This document shows, piece after piece, positions 10,954 through 23,134 of a stretch of DNA of 64,000 nucleotides. This DNA is from Akebia trifoliata. Lineage: Eukaryota > Streptophyta > Magnoliopsida > Ranunculales > Lardizabalaceae. The position numbers and the translations under genes were made by a program. Numbering within the stretch: position 1 is the first letter of the stretch; every line of letters begins with the position of its first letter. The stretch covers positions 7,099,221 through 7,163,220 of the forward strand of contig CM030711.1 in assembly GCA_017979445.1 (NCBI GenBank). The letters are read 5' to 3'. A model generated the notes under the pieces. The model was not told the DNA's origin and did not search any database. It saw only the letters and a list, made by a program, of their open reading frames with translations.

Positions 10954-11906
10954 TAATCCTATGTTTGAGAGGCACAATCTCCATCATCTGTTATGGGTGA
11001 AAACAACTTCCAGTAAGACCTCTACGTTGTAGGCATGAAAATCTTTAATCATCTCCTTCATGGACTAAATAGCAGATAAAAAATGGTATGAAAAATAGGG
11101 TCCTCTTTTTTTTTTCATAAAAGGGAATATTAGCTCTAAAATAACAAGCTCCACCAAGATCTTTAAATGATGAAAATTCCCAAACCAAAACAAGGTTCCT
11201 ACAACATCAGTTGGTAGCTGACTAGGCTTATCCCCGGTAAAACACTCCACAATCAATCACTAGACAACATTAAATGGGATGGTGCTTTTTAAAATCTCTC
11301 AAAATATCATCTGTTCCAAACATATAGGCCATGGTTCCTTACTTCGACAAGGTGCAAATATCTAAAATTTCCACCCTGTTAGGTACTTTTTTCTGATCCG
11401 TTGAGTGAAAGAACATTTTCTTCCTTCTCCAAGAGTCTCAACCCACAAAAAATTACAGCTTAACATCCCAAAATAAAACAAATCCAATTAAGAAAATATT
11501 AAGAAGGTGCAAAGGGTCCAACCGAATTGGGATTTTCTCCAAGAACATGCCTCCAATAATTACTAATATGACAACAAAAATTAAACTTTATGCTTCCAAA
11601 AGGGCTTTTATCATTAAATAATTAAAGCTGGATACCCAATTGGAGAAAATAAGATTTTTCAGACCTATTGAGTGAAATAACATTTTCGTCCTTCTACAAG
11701 AGTCTCAACCCACCAAAAATTACAGCTAAAGATCCTAAAACAAAGCAAAATAAAACAAACCCAATTAAGAAAATATCAAGAAGGAGCAAAGGGTCCAACC
11801 AAAATGGGATTTCTCCATGAATAGGCTACCAATAATTAAATTGAAACATACCCATTACCAATATGACAACAAAATTGGAAAATTCGTGAAAGAAACAAAC
11901 TTTATG
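10954..11906 (-). repeat. Left arm of a ~0.9-kb inverted repeat
   Basis: This segment is the reverse complement of 12952-13872, with few mismatches by eye over the whole length. One visible length difference is an extra ~30 bases near 10965-10992 in this arm. It carries an internal tandem duplication (about 11395-11610 and 11660-11880) that is also present in the other arm, so the tandem step came before the inversion. Matching short frames in the two arms simply reflect the repeat. It lies upstream of the SERINC gene; its partner is in SERINC intron 1. Confidence 0.88.
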
Positions 11907-12069
11907 CGAGGGGTTGAGATTGTGGAAAACGATGAGGGCTGAGGGCTGAAGACGATGAGGTTTTACCCTGTGTGTGAGAGTAAAATTCCACCTATTCGAA
12001 TCTGTAAAAAAAAATTGATTTTCTTATTTTTTTCAACTCCATTCGAATCTGAATAAAAAAAATGGGGTT

Positions 12070-12250
12070 TTATTCTACGTGAGAGAGAGAGAGAGGAAGT
12101 ATCGTTGATGCTCTTCGGCCGGAGAAGACGATGGTTATGGAGTTCGCACCGTCGAAAAAATGGGTTTTACCGAGAGAGAGAGAGGAAGAGAGAGACAGAG
12201 AAAATACGTAACTGCATGTTCGCCGGCCGGAGAAGGAGCTCGCAACCCCG
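12070..12250. repeat. GA-rich low-complexity region
   Basis: Two GAGAGAGAG runs (near 12080 and 12171) with a repeated CGGCCGGAGAAG phrase between and after them. It is in the 5' flank of the SERINC gene. The short frames that cross it are compositionally biased and have no family resemblance. Confidence 0.6.
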
Positions 12251-12417
12251 CACGGTCGAAACCCCACCCTCGTTCCGTTTACTTCGACTGTTTCGTGTGG
12301 TTTAGGTCGAGAGAAGATCAAAACAAATTAAGTTTTTATTGTAAAACATGAATACACATTATATATATACATATATAAATGTTTTGTTGTAAAACATGAA
12401 TACAGAATACATATATT

Positions 12418-12548
12418 ATATCGGAGCGGATATTATCAAATCGGATATCGCAATATCCGAATTTGTATCCGAAATTCATTCGAATTTTAAAATAACATCC
12501 GAATCCGATATCCGATTTTTCGAATTCGAATTCGAATTTCGGCTATCC
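12418..12548. repeat. Palindrome-rich ATCCGA/TTCGAA repeat in the SERINC 5' flank
   Basis: Dense direct and inverted copies of GGATATC, ATCCGAA and AATTCGAA within about 130 bases, about 100 bases before the SERINC ATG. This word pattern is common in degraded plant hAT-like elements. I could not define ends or a target duplication. Confidence 0.45.
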
Positions 12549-12648
12549 ATTGACATGAAGTACCAGTTATACCAACCTTTCCATTTGGTCTCAATCATCT
12601 TTATTTTGGTGACTTTTGGGATCGACAGTAGAGAGAGAGAGAGAGAGG

Positions 12649-15600
12649 ATGTCGTGTTTGGCGTCGTGTTGCGTTTCTTCAACTTGTGGTCTATGTAGTT
12701 CTGTGGCTTCTGGGATCTCGGGTCGCTCGGCCAGGCTCGCCTACTGTGGTCTGTTTGGTCTCTCTCTCATAACTTCATGGATTCTCAGAGAGGTTGGAGC
12801 TCCTCTCATGAAGAAAATCCCTTGTGAGTTGTTTAATCCCTCAACACCCTGTCATAATTTTCCCCAATTGGGTTTGTTTAGTCTTTCTTCTCTTTTTAAT
12901 AGCTTATCCAGCTTTAATTATTTAATGATCAAAAGCTCTTCTGGAAGCATAAAGTTTGTTTCTTTCACGAATTTTCCAATTTTGTTGTCATATTGGTAAT
13001 GGGTATGTTTCAATTTAATTATTGGTAGCCTATTCATGGAGAAATCCCATTTTGGTTGGACCCTTTGCTCCTTCTTGATATTTTCTTAATTGGGTTTGTT
13101 TTATTTTGCTTTGTTTTAGGATATTTAGCTGTAAATTTTGGTGGGTTGAGACTCTTGTAGAAGGAAGAAAATGTTATTTCACTCAATAGGTCTGAAAAAT
13201 CTTATTTTCTCCAATTGGGTATCCAGCTTTAATTATTTAATGATCAAAGCCCTTGTGGAAGCATAAAGTTTAATTTTTGTTGTCATATTAGTAATTATTG
13301 GAGGCATGTTCTTGGAGAAAATCCCAATTCGGTTGGACCCTTTGCACCTTCTTAATATTTTCTTAATTGGATTTGTTTTATTTTGGGATGTTAAGCTGTA
13401 ATTTTTTGTGGGTTGAGACTCTTGGAGAAGGAAGAAAATGTTCTTTCACTCGACGGATCAGAAAAAAGTACCTAAAAGGGTGGAAATTTTAGATATTTGC
13501 ACCTTGTCGAAGTAAGGAACCATGGCCTATATGTTTGGAGCAGATATATTTTGAGAGATTTTAAAAAGCACCATCCCATTTAATGTTGTTTAGTGATTGA
13601 TTGTGGAGTGTTTTACTGAGGATAAGTCTAGTCAGCCACCAACTGATGTCGTAGGAACCTTGTTTTGGTTTGGGAATTTTCATCATTTAAAGGTCTTTGT
13701 TGAGCTTGTTATTTTAGAGCTAATATTCCCTTTTATGAAAAAAAAAGAGGACCCTATTTTCATACCATTTTTTGTCTGCTATTTAGTCCATGAAGGAGAT
13801 GATTAAAGATTTTCATGCCTACAACGTAGAGGTCTTACTGGAAGTTGTTTTCACCCTTAACATAGGATTATATGCAATTGATAACTTGTCCTATTCTGTT
13901 TTTGACAAAGGTGTGGAATGAGAAGCCAGAAGTGCTTTGAACTGCAATAATCACGTTGCCATGTGAATTGCTTGGGATAGTCTTTGTCATTGGATGACTT
14001 ACTTTCAGTTTGAATGGTTCTGTTTTATGAATGCTTCATTACTTTTGGGAGGGTCAAATAATGAGGACGTCCCCTTTGATTGAGGGTCAATTTAATCTCT
14101 GATACCAAAATTTTCGCTGACTGTTGGGATCCATACGTCATGTCACCCAAGGAAATCTGTTTTCCCCACTTGAAAAGATGGTTAGCATGAATACATGATT
14201 TAGTGAGGATGAAAGAAAATTTGGAGGGTGGAGTGTATTCTCCGTGAACCAAAATGGCTTGTGGGAATGGGTATGTTTTCTTGGGTGGCTGGCCTCACAA
14301 TTTCTTTTATTTTTATTGCGAGGAACTTTGGACTACCCCTTGAGGACTTGGTCTGCTTTCGTAACAACGCTCTCTCTCCAACCAAGTTGATCCAGCCTAT
14401 AAAACTGGTGTCCTTGAAGGATGGTTAAACACAGCAACCAAGATGGAAGACCTATTAAGCAAATACCCGGTAGAGATGGTAGCAAATCTTGTTTCAAATC
14501 TTCTCATGGGTGGGGTGATTTATTTATTGCCTCAAATGCTAGTGACAGTTCAGAAAGTGTTATTTTTCTCCACCTTTAGATGGCATGGTTTTGGTCTTTC
14601 CCATTCCTTGGAGTTTTGACATGTGGTGTGATCCTACATCAAACATATGGATGGATTGGTAGATTATGAAATGAGAGCTTCTATTTACACACCAATTTTA
14701 CTTATAACACACCCCAAACTATAGGTAGATAATCATTTAATTACATAAGGATTGATGTGTTGGAAGTAAAAGTTGGTGTGCCAACAGAATCTTGCTTATG
14801 AAATACTCACAGTTGTGCTGTATTTGAAGCCAAGATTCCAATTGGCTAAAATTCTTCTTTACTGCTGATATAATATATGGTGAGGAATTTATATTGAAAT
14901 TCTTCTTTCGAAGTCCAACTACGTTGCCAATCCACCTCTCTATTAGGGAGTTGCAACTCATATGTCGTCTTGCTAATCCTTTTACGTTTATTTTATTTTT
15001 TGTGACATGTATTCCTTTCAATAAAATGTCTCTATCAAAATTGAAATAAATAAGGTAACTGGACAAGATCAAGAATTCATTTCACTCCTCTAGTTTATGT
15101 TTTTATTTTGATAAATAATTTCATTTTGATAAATAATTTCACTCGTTTTCTAAACGGACTCTTTGGTTCCTGATTCTTTTCGCAATTTGTTGGGGAATTT
15201 GGAAACATCGCAATCAATGCATTTTTAAGGGAAAAGAGGCTATGAGGGAAGGATTAGTTTTTGCTGTTTTGGAGCTCTTGTTTTCTAGGAGTAAACTTTA
15301 TAAGGAGTTTAGGGGGATCTTCTTTGAAGACTTTGTTGTGAGATGGGACAGGGTCTGCTCGTTGTCGCGAGAGCTTTTTGTTTGTTTTGTTATTTGTTAT
15401 TCTTTTCTTTGTTTTGGGTTGGTCCTCTCGACCCCCCTCGCTTTTCCCTCTCTTAATAAAATTATATTTACTGATCAAAAAAAAAAAAGTGGCAGAGGAG
15501 ACTGATTAATTATAAGCAAAGCTCCTCCTAAACACCCATCAACTAGCTCTGATTCACTTGAGTACAACAAACCTGGTCTCTATTAACCAAAAAGTCTTTG

Positions 15601-18600
15601 AATCCTTTGAGAACTTTGCACCAAAACTACATAAGCCCCCATATTGTTGTGGTCTATGAGTTTCTTCTTTTGGTGTGTTTGTGCATGCGCGCTTGCGTGT
15701 GTGCGTGTGCATCGTCTGTGACTGTCTTATGATTTTTTTTTTGTCTCAGGGATAACCAATTCCACTGACCATCCAAAAGAATGGTATCAAACAAATGCTG
15801 TTCTTCGTGTCAGCTTGGGCAATTTTTTGTTTTTTGCAACATTTGCCCTTATAATGATAGGTGTCAAGGACCAGAATGACAAACGAAATTCATGGCACCA
15901 TGGTGGCTGGACTTTAAAGATCGTGGTATGGGCTTTGCTCATCTTCCTCATGTTTTTCCTTCCAAACGTCATCATTACGATCTATGGTAAGTCTTATGTC
16001 TGCATCTTGAATTGGGTCTTAGGAAAGTTTTCCTTTCAACTAATTTTTTTTTTCCTTTCTTTATTAATAACTAAGACAACACTCCGAACCTTGTCCTGAT
16101 TTTTTGTTTTTTTGTTTTTTTGTGAATGTCATCATTTTTGTATTAGTTTCCACTTATATTTACAACAAATCTAAGAAATCAATAGTCATTGTGGTTCCCC
16201 ATATTCATGCATTTTTTTATATATAGGAAGGATGTCAAGTGTCCTTCCTACTTATACCAGACCTTAATCAAATGATCTCAACCATCTGATCATCCCATAG
16301 TTTTGTTCACACAAAAAAAAAAAATGGAAAATCTTTCAAAAAAAAAAAGAGTTATATGGACAAGGTGGTTTTGAACATATGATCAACTGACTAATTTAAT
16401 TTCCGTCCAAGAAAATATCTTTGATGGGACCCATCAAATCGCTCTCAAAGCCTCCGTGTGTGTGCCGTGCATAGAGCACATGCAAGGAAGAGGGTTGCCT
16501 ATTGTCTTCTAGGTTTTTTAATGCATACTTCTCGTGTATGCCCTTTTAGCCATTTCTGGCATGGATATTTAACTCCTCAGCTAGCCACTATTTTGAGGAT
16601 TCATGATGAACTCCACAATCTGATCTTTGCCATCTTATCTATTTGCAGAAACAACATCAAAATTCGGATCAGGGTTTTTTCTACTGGTTCAAGTGATTAT
16701 ATTACTAGACTTCACATATACGTGGAATGATGCATGGGTTGAGAAAGACGAACGGAAGTGGTTGTTGAAAATTTCTACATATTATCACTTTTTCTTTATT
16801 TATCTTGTACTGGTATGGCTTCAAAATATTTCCTTGGTTTTCTAATCTTATAAATGGGTGTTACAGGTTCATCGCTTTACTTGTAGTATCGGTGGGATGC
16901 TACACTGCTGCATTTACGTTCTCAGGAATTCTCTTTATTTGGTTCAACCCCTCAGGCCATGATTGCGGCCTTAATGTTTTCTTCATCGTCATGACCATGG
17001 TCCTTGCATTTGGGTGTGGAATTATTGCATTGCATCCACGGGTAAGAAATCAATGGAAAGATGGGAATCTGGACGTGGATGTAATATTGGAAAATATGTA
17101 AGATGAATATTAAAAATAGAGAGCGTCTCTTGGCACACCGACTTTTACTTATTACACCCTAATTTCTTAAATTATTTACCACACCCCAATTAAAGATTAA
17201 AATACACTCTTCAAACATTACGGAGGTTTGGCCCAGATTATAATCTCATCATTACAAAACATTATAACACTTGTTCAAACAATTTCAGTAGTTGTTCACA
17301 ATTATGTTTAGGCTCGTATAAAATCCTAAATTAAAGATTAAAATACACTCTTCAAACATTACAAAGGTTTGGCTCAAATTATAATCTCAACGTTACAAAA
17401 CATTACAACACTTATTCAAACAATGTCAATAGTTGTTTACAATTATGATTAGGCTCGTATAAAATCTCCTAAACCCAAAAATAGAAATCTAGCAAAAAAA
17501 AAAAAAGAAAAAAAAGGAGAGAGCTTCTATGGGCACCCCAACTTTTACTCATTCTCTACCATTCTCTTATTTTCTTTTATTTTTAATAAGGGTGCAATAA
17601 GTAAAAGTCGGGGTGCCAATAGCATCTCTCTAACAATATGTCTGATGCCCTCAACATTGAGTAAACTTAGCCTGAACAAGTGCTTTGCTGATTTCTTTTA
17701 CATTGTTTATCGGGCAATGCTGTCAAAAGTCGTGACTCCACAACCCATAAATCCTACATGGCATACACTTCCGTGGCCACTAGCCCCCATGAATGCCCAA
17801 CCTATCTTTTGGTGGACCTACACACACAAAGGCATCATTGGTGATTTCTATCTGCTGGATTTAATATTTTACATCAGGAGTTTGAAACTCATGTCTGATC
17901 AGGTTAGGGTGGTGGATTTTCACACCGGCTGCTGACCTGACCCAACCCTGCTAATGGGCGTGGCCTACAATGAAAATTGCTTAAATTCAATATCTATAAA
18001 TCACTATTCAGGCTGCTGTTTTAATGTGTGTGTGTGTGTGCGCGCGTGCGTGTGTGTGGGATCCTTTGGCCTGAAAGAGTGCCATGTGGCATTTTTTGGG
18101 ATTGTGGGTTCATTTTGCATATTCCCAATACAAACAGTATAATGACAGCAATGCCCTTGTTTATAGAGTTTCCTCTTCATTTAATGTTTCTTTGAAGCTG
18201 CGAGAATGAAATTTAGAACTGAAAATGTGATTATACACCTTGGGCATGAAAACAGGTAAACGGCAGCCTCTTACCCGCATCTGTGATTTCTGTATACTGT
18301 GCGTACTTGTGCTATTCTGCTCTCTCGAGCGAGCCTCGAGATTATGAATGCAATGGTCTCCATAAGAAATCCATAGGAGTCTCTACTGGTACTCTCATTC
18401 TAGGGATGCTCACAACAGTTCTCTCAGTTCTGTACTCTGCTGTTCGTGCTGGATCGTCTAAAACATTTCTGTCCCCACCATCCTCGCCCAAGTCAGGTAC
18501 TTTGAACTACGCAAAACCTCTTTTTTAGCATATATTGAATAATTGAAATATCATATTAAACTATCAAGAATATGAATGGTTTCACATTTTAGTCCATGGT

Positions 18601-21012
18601 TTTTTTTCGTCTTTTTGGTATCGGCACTGTTATCAATCTTGAAATTACTAGAACCATAAAGCATTTTGGAGCCAACACCATAATTTTCCCAACTGCCCCA
18701 GCTTATTGTGAAAGAAGAAATTTATGGTATCCAATTACCAGACTGTGATGCGAATCAAGGCAGCAAGACGCAAAATCTGAAAAAAAAAAAAAAAAAAAAA
18801 ATCTAGTTAACAAATAGCCCTAAGGAAATTAAAAAACCCAAATTCAAAACTATGAGAACTTGCACCAAATTTCTAGTGGAAAGAAATAGCCTTGGATTAA
18901 CTTTGACTCTAGAAACTAGTGAGACTTAACCTAAGATCCTAAAGGATGCTATAAACAAACTCAAGACAGGAAAGTAGGATCAACTGGATCAGTAAAAAGA
19001 GGAGTCTAGTTGTAAGATATCTAATGAAACCGTAGCTGGAATTGAGCGTATTTGAGTTTTCAATCCTATCTTTTTTTGAAACATCCAAAGGGGTGCTATA
19101 CCTTCCAAAAATATGCAACAGATTGAATGGTTCTTGTGCTAGTAATTTTTTTATTTTAGGTGGATTTTCTAGGTGTGGGATTGCAGACTCTTGGGCCCAA
19201 CCTGCATGGATGCTGCGTTGAGGGCCAAAGCGATGGTTAGATGGCTTCATCACATAACCAACAGTTACCTTGGATGCGCACTTTGTCAAAAGAGTGGGGT
19301 TTCACCAATTTTATAATGCACTTACTCCTGAATTTTGGAAAAGATGTGTCCACCAATGTTGTCAAATACGATCGCATATTCGCATATGCTCTTTTCAAAG
19401 TGAAAATCCCATATGCTACAGCCGCACAACCCAAATTATGCTATCTGCCAATATTATTTTTTTTTGTTGTTGCTTATTGTGGGTATCCCCACCTTTCGGG
19501 TGAGACTAATCCCACGATAACATGCATCGCTCCCTCGGAAAGTCCTACGTGCAACTGGTTGAGTCAAGGGTTAACCGGACCATGGAGGGTGGCCCCAAGG
19601 AATTCATAGCTTCGTGGGGTTTCACACACTTGACCTACCCTTCCTGAGGAGCTTATCAAGGTTCGGCTTGCAATGGCATATTTTTGTGTGCGATGGCATA
19701 TGCGATTTGTGCGATGACATACTTCTCTGCATTTTTTTTCTTGTAGCATATGCCACCGCATATGTGATGTGTGAAATTGCATATGTGAACAACATGTGCT
19801 GGTCGCACATGGTTGCATATGCTATTTAACAACATTGAGGTCCATGTTGGAAGAATAGTTCTCTCATGCATCTTTTAGCTCTTAGGGTGTGTTTGATTGC
19901 ACATGGAAAATAGGGTGGAAAATCAATTTCCATGGAAAATGACATTTTCAAGTGTTTGATTGCACATGGAAATGAAAATTCATTTTCCACCTCAACCAAA
20001 AAGTCCACCAAAACATGGATTTCACTTTCCCACCCATATGGGTGGGAAAGTGAAATCCACCCAAAATTTTCATCCTCAATTCTTCCACACTCATATCTTC
20101 TTCTTTCCTACCACCACCATCACCACCACCACCATCACAATAACCTCGTCGTCATCACCATCTTCGTCACCGTCACCATCGTTGTTGCCGTCATCTTCTT
20201 CACCATCTTCGATCATTCACTCACTCTCTCTCTCTCTCTCTCTCCCCCTCATCTCCTCTGCCGCCACCACCACCACGCTCTCCCCTCATCTTCCTCACTT
20301 ACCTCCACTGCCACCTTCGTCACCGCCACCACGACATCCTCTCCCCTCTCTCTTCCTCCTCATCTTTTTCTTCCTCTTCCTCTTCCCCTCCTCTCATCTT
20401 TCTCCTCCTCCTCTTCCTCTCCTTCTTTTTACCCATATAATTTTTTCATGATTTTATCCAAGTATAATCAAACAATAGAATTTGATTTTCCACCACTATT
20501 TTTCTATGGATTTCAAATTCCATGGAAAGTCACTTTCTATGCAATCAAACATACCCTTTAATGTAGATTCTTATGTGTCAGGTAATAGAGTTCCGTGCCC
20601 TCCTATTTTCGGTTTTTTACTGCACCCATGTTCCAATTTCTAATAAAGCTCTTATTATTATTGTTGTCGTTGTTGTTGTTATTCTGATCAAGTTTCTTCT
20701 CTTGTTGTAGGTGATAGGAAACCTCTTCTTGCTCCAGACGAATTAGAATCCGGGAAAAAAGAAAAGAAGGAAGTCGAAGCCCAACCTGTTAGCTACTCGT
20801 ATACATTCTTCCATCTGATTTTTGCTCTTGCTAGCATGTATTCAGCCATGCTTCTTACAGGTTGGACCAGCACTTCATCAGGCAGTTCAGAGCTTATAGA
20901 CGTCGGTTGGACATCAGTTTGGGTTCGAATATGCACCGAGTGGGTCACTGCAGCACTCTATGTCTGGTCTCTTGTGGCCCCTCTTCTCATGCCTGATCGT
21001 GAATTCTTTTAG
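12649..21012 (+). CDS. SERINC (serine incorporator/TMS1) family membrane protein, 413 aa
   Basis: Six exons: 12649-12823, 15750-15986, 16649-16760, 16867-17041, 18256-18496, 20711-21012. All introns are GT-AG and the phases 1,1,2,0,1 close exactly on 413 codons plus stop. Landmarks in order are the Cys-rich start MSCLASCCVSSTCGLC, a first membrane helix near 28-50, EWYQTNAVLRVSLGNFLFFA, IMIGVKDQNDKRNSWHHGGW, FTFSGILFIWFNPSGHDCG, LPASVISVYCAYLCYSALSS, FLSPPSSPKSG, and the end LLMPDREFF. About ten hydrophobic helices are expected. SERINC proteins are multipass endomembrane or plasma-membrane proteins linked to serine-lipid synthesis and, from animal structures, lipid scrambling; the plant role is poorly defined. 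Exon 1 is separated from exon 2 by 2.9 kb of repeats and lies between the arms of a large inverted repeat. A GA run directly precedes the ATG. Confidence 0.94.
12952..13872 (+). repeat. Right arm of the inverted repeat, inside SERINC intron 1
   Basis: Reverse-complement partner of 10954-11906. It starts 128 bases after exon 1 and keeps the same internal tandem duplication (about 13020-13200 and 13310-13460). The tandem unit extends a little beyond the inner edge (12900-12951) here but not in the left arm. That suggests this arm is the original and the left arm an inverted copy (inference). Confidence 0.88.
14673..14795. mobile_element. Short MITE copy in SERINC intron 1
   Basis: A 123-bp element with terminal repeats of the form GAGAGCTTCTATT-x-ACACCAATTTTAC and their complement near 14760-14795. 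The flanks are a perfect direct repeat TTATGAAAT (14664-14672 and 14796-14804). It belongs with the copies at 17119, 42893 and 48204. Confidence 0.75.
15135..15490 (+). mobile_element. 5'-truncated LINE tail in SERINC intron 1
   Basis: About 15170-15400 encodes the C-terminal end of a LINE ORF2 (WGIWKHRNQCIFKGKE, then FEDFVVRWDRVCSL). A T-rich 3' end and a poly(A) run follow at 15477-15488. It is in the same orientation as the host gene. No clear target duplication was found. Confidence 0.7.
17119..17630. mobile_element. MITE in SERINC intron 4
   Basis: Terminal inverted repeats begin GAGAGCGTCTCTTGGCAC and end GTGCCAATAGCATCTCTC, extending inward over CACCCCAACTTTTACTTATT-type sequence. The flanks are TAAAAATA and TAACAATA (7 of 8). 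Compared with the 346-bp copy in MED33 intron 11 it carries an extra internal duplication of about 140 bp (blocks starting near 17189 and 17329). Confidence 0.82.
18023..18058. repeat. (GT)n microsatellite, interrupted
   Basis: GT repeats with CGCGCGTGCG interruptions in SERINC intron 4. Confidence 0.85.
19354..19837. mobile_element. Probable MITE rich in GCATATG words, SERINC intron 5
   Basis: The ends read CAATGTTGTCAAATA and TATTTAACAACATTG, an imperfect inverted repeat. The flanks (GTGTCCAC, AGGTCCAT) share five of eight bases. The interior repeats CATATGC and CGCATATG. Frames inside are not conserved. Confidence 0.5.
19884..20557. mobile_element. Terminal-inverted-repeat element in SERINC intron 5
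   Basis: The left end AGGGTGTGTTTGATTGC and the complement of the right end, AGGGTATGTTTGATTGC, match at 16 of 17 bases. The interior has CAC and CTC low-complexity runs (20110-20440) that open a 209-codon frame of biased composition, which I do not regard as a gene. It contains the 44-base palindrome at 20016-20059. I found no convincing target duplication. Confidence 0.68.
20016..20059. repeat. Perfect 44-base palindrome without spacer
   Basis: The two halves, 20016-20037 and 20038-20059, are exact reverse complements centred on CCATATGG. It is inside the inverted-repeat element of SERINC intron 5. It can form a cruciform in DNA or a stable hairpin in the pre-mRNA. Confidence 0.93.
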
Positions 21013-21627
21013 GCCCTGTCATGTGTGCTCGACTCTTCCAATTTCTCTACATTTCTGGGTTCCAAGTTGATGTAAATATTTGAACAATGTATCAGGTTCT
21101 AGACTTTTATTACTATTTATGCAATAAGCTTGTATTGATATGTTGCAACTCAGTAAAATATTCAGAACGAAATGCTTGATCACGATTCGTGTTAAGGGTG
21201 AAATTTTTATTACACTGGTTGCCACAGATTTAACACGATTGTCATGTTGAATAATCCAGTCGCATAATATTTTTTTCTCTTTGGAATCTGCAAAAAGATT
21301 AATTCTTTTTGAAATTCCTAACCTTATGAAAAGTTAATAAAATTTATACATAAAAAATATTTTAAATTAAATTATTAATTTTAGTTAATTTTTTTATCTT
21401 TAACACGATGCATATGCAGCGACAAACAATTCATTCGTCTATGATCTCTGGTGGGATCAGTTGAAAATGATGGCTAAATAAATACCTTTAACAATGCCTT
21501 TATTTGTTTTATATAGAAGTCCAATAGCAAGTTACCAAAAATTCAACATTTTATTTTTATGATTTGTAGAATAATTTGAAAGCAATCATAAATAACTTCT
21601 GTTACAACCATAATGCTTTGAAGTCAT

Positions 21628-21658
<31 letters not shown>

Positions 21659-22923
21659 TTTTGTTTTTTTTATCCTTTTGAAGCCTACCAATGTCTGAGT
21701 TTTCTTATTTTTTTTTAATTTTTTTAATTTTTTAATTTTTTAATTTCAAAACTAGGGAAAAGGACATATTTTGGGTAAAGATTCCTTAAAATCATGGGCT
21801 CGTGTTGTTGCATATTTTGTCACTTGTCAAAATAAATTTTAACAAAAAAATTATTATTTCATTTGTATTATTATAAATAAATTATTTCAATTATAGTATC
21901 GGATGTCAGATTACTTTCATAATTTAAAATTTTGTTTAATATGAATTTCAATCAACAATACTTATCCTTTATTGATTATAATAAAACACAGTAATGAATC
22001 CTAGTCATTTGTCTCAAGATTTATAATTCATAAACAACATATCTCGAGGATGATTATTTCTCTTCTTTTGTCTTCTCTCTTCTTCCTCTTTCCAAGAATA
22101 CTCTCAACGTTATTGTTTTTTTTTTCCGTCTTTCTCTTCTTTCCTTTTTCAAAAATACTCGTACAACTCTTTATATCGTTTTCCCTCTTTTTTCTCTTTT
22201 TCAATAATACCCTTCCAAATTTATCGTTTATCCTCTTGCACCCCCTAAACCCCAAGAAGATGCCCATGTGTACGCACATTCAACCTCTAGTATTTTACAA
22301 ATATAAACAAAATAAAATATAAAAAAATAGTATAATTTCATAACGTGTTATGCCATTCAATTGTGTAAGAGCATTTTTATAATTTTAAAAATTAACTTAC
22401 AAGGATATGTGTCAACAAGACTCGTCCTTCTCTCATTATAATAACTATAGTAACAAAAAAAACTCAGATTGAAAAAGTTTCGTTTAATTATATATATAAA
22501 CTTATTTGATTGTAAGCATATCATTAAGTTTTATAACCTTGTGTTTGTTTATAATTAGATCTATAAATGTTGTTGAATGTGAAATTTGATGATAATGTCT
22601 TGATGTTATGGTCATTAAATTGTTTCATTTTATTATGCTCAAAAGATGCTTTGATGATTAAACTTTTTTAATATCATAAAATGTATAATTATATGTGATT
22701 TTTTTTTCATGCATAGATATTCAATAGTAATATTTTTACTAAAAAATATATTGAACAATTAGAATAAATGTCTAATATATATTTATATATTATATTTTTT
22801 TTTTCATAGTTTTAATTTATATTTATCATTTTTTTTTCTCGTTTCTTCGTTTTCTTCCTTGCCATTTTAGACCTATATTCGGATTTGGTGAATATGATAA
22901 TAATTCGTGGATGGTATGACTGC
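21013..22923. other. SERINC 3' UTR and AT-rich spacer, no gene seen
   Basis: The first ~250 bases are probably 3' untranslated sequence. Beyond that there is a (GT)13 run at 21633-21658, a pyrimidine-rich tract at 22050-22210 and otherwise AT-rich DNA with only short unconvincing frames. Confidence 0.5.
21633..21658. repeat. (GT)13 microsatellite
   Basis: Uninterrupted GT run just downstream of the SERINC gene. Confidence 0.95.
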
Positions 22924-23134
22924 CATGATTTTAAATTTCGTCCGAGATCGAGATGACTCATTCGATCTCAGTATCGTCCACCAACGAAATTGGTTGACAA
23001 GTCATCTAGGATTTGATGTGTTTCTCAAAAGTCAATCTATTGTGTCATTGTTGAACGAGATGTCTTGAATCAATCGGATGACTTATCTCGTTCATGGATG
23101 AGACGAGATGTCAAAACAAGATTTAAAAACCATG
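22924..23134. mobile_element. MITE, CATGGTTTTTAAA family, short copy
   Basis: The ends CATGATTTTAAAT and GATTTAAAAACCATG form an inverted repeat. The flanks ATGACTGC and ATGACTAT share six of eight bases. The interior has GACGAGATGTC-type words, as in the longer copy at 51577-52202. Confidence 0.72.

Noticed and set aside
11065..13806. Two similar short proteins (63 and 69 codons) with the shared phrase GTLFWFGNFHHLK
   Set aside because: They are the same non-coding sequence in the two arms of the inverted repeat; the similarity shows duplication, not selection on a protein.
19932..20561. A 209-codon plus-strand frame rich in His, Ser, Pro and Leu, with an overlapping 163-codon frame
   Set aside because: It arises from CAC/CTC low-complexity DNA inside an inverted-repeat element in SERINC intron 5 and has no domain resemblance.
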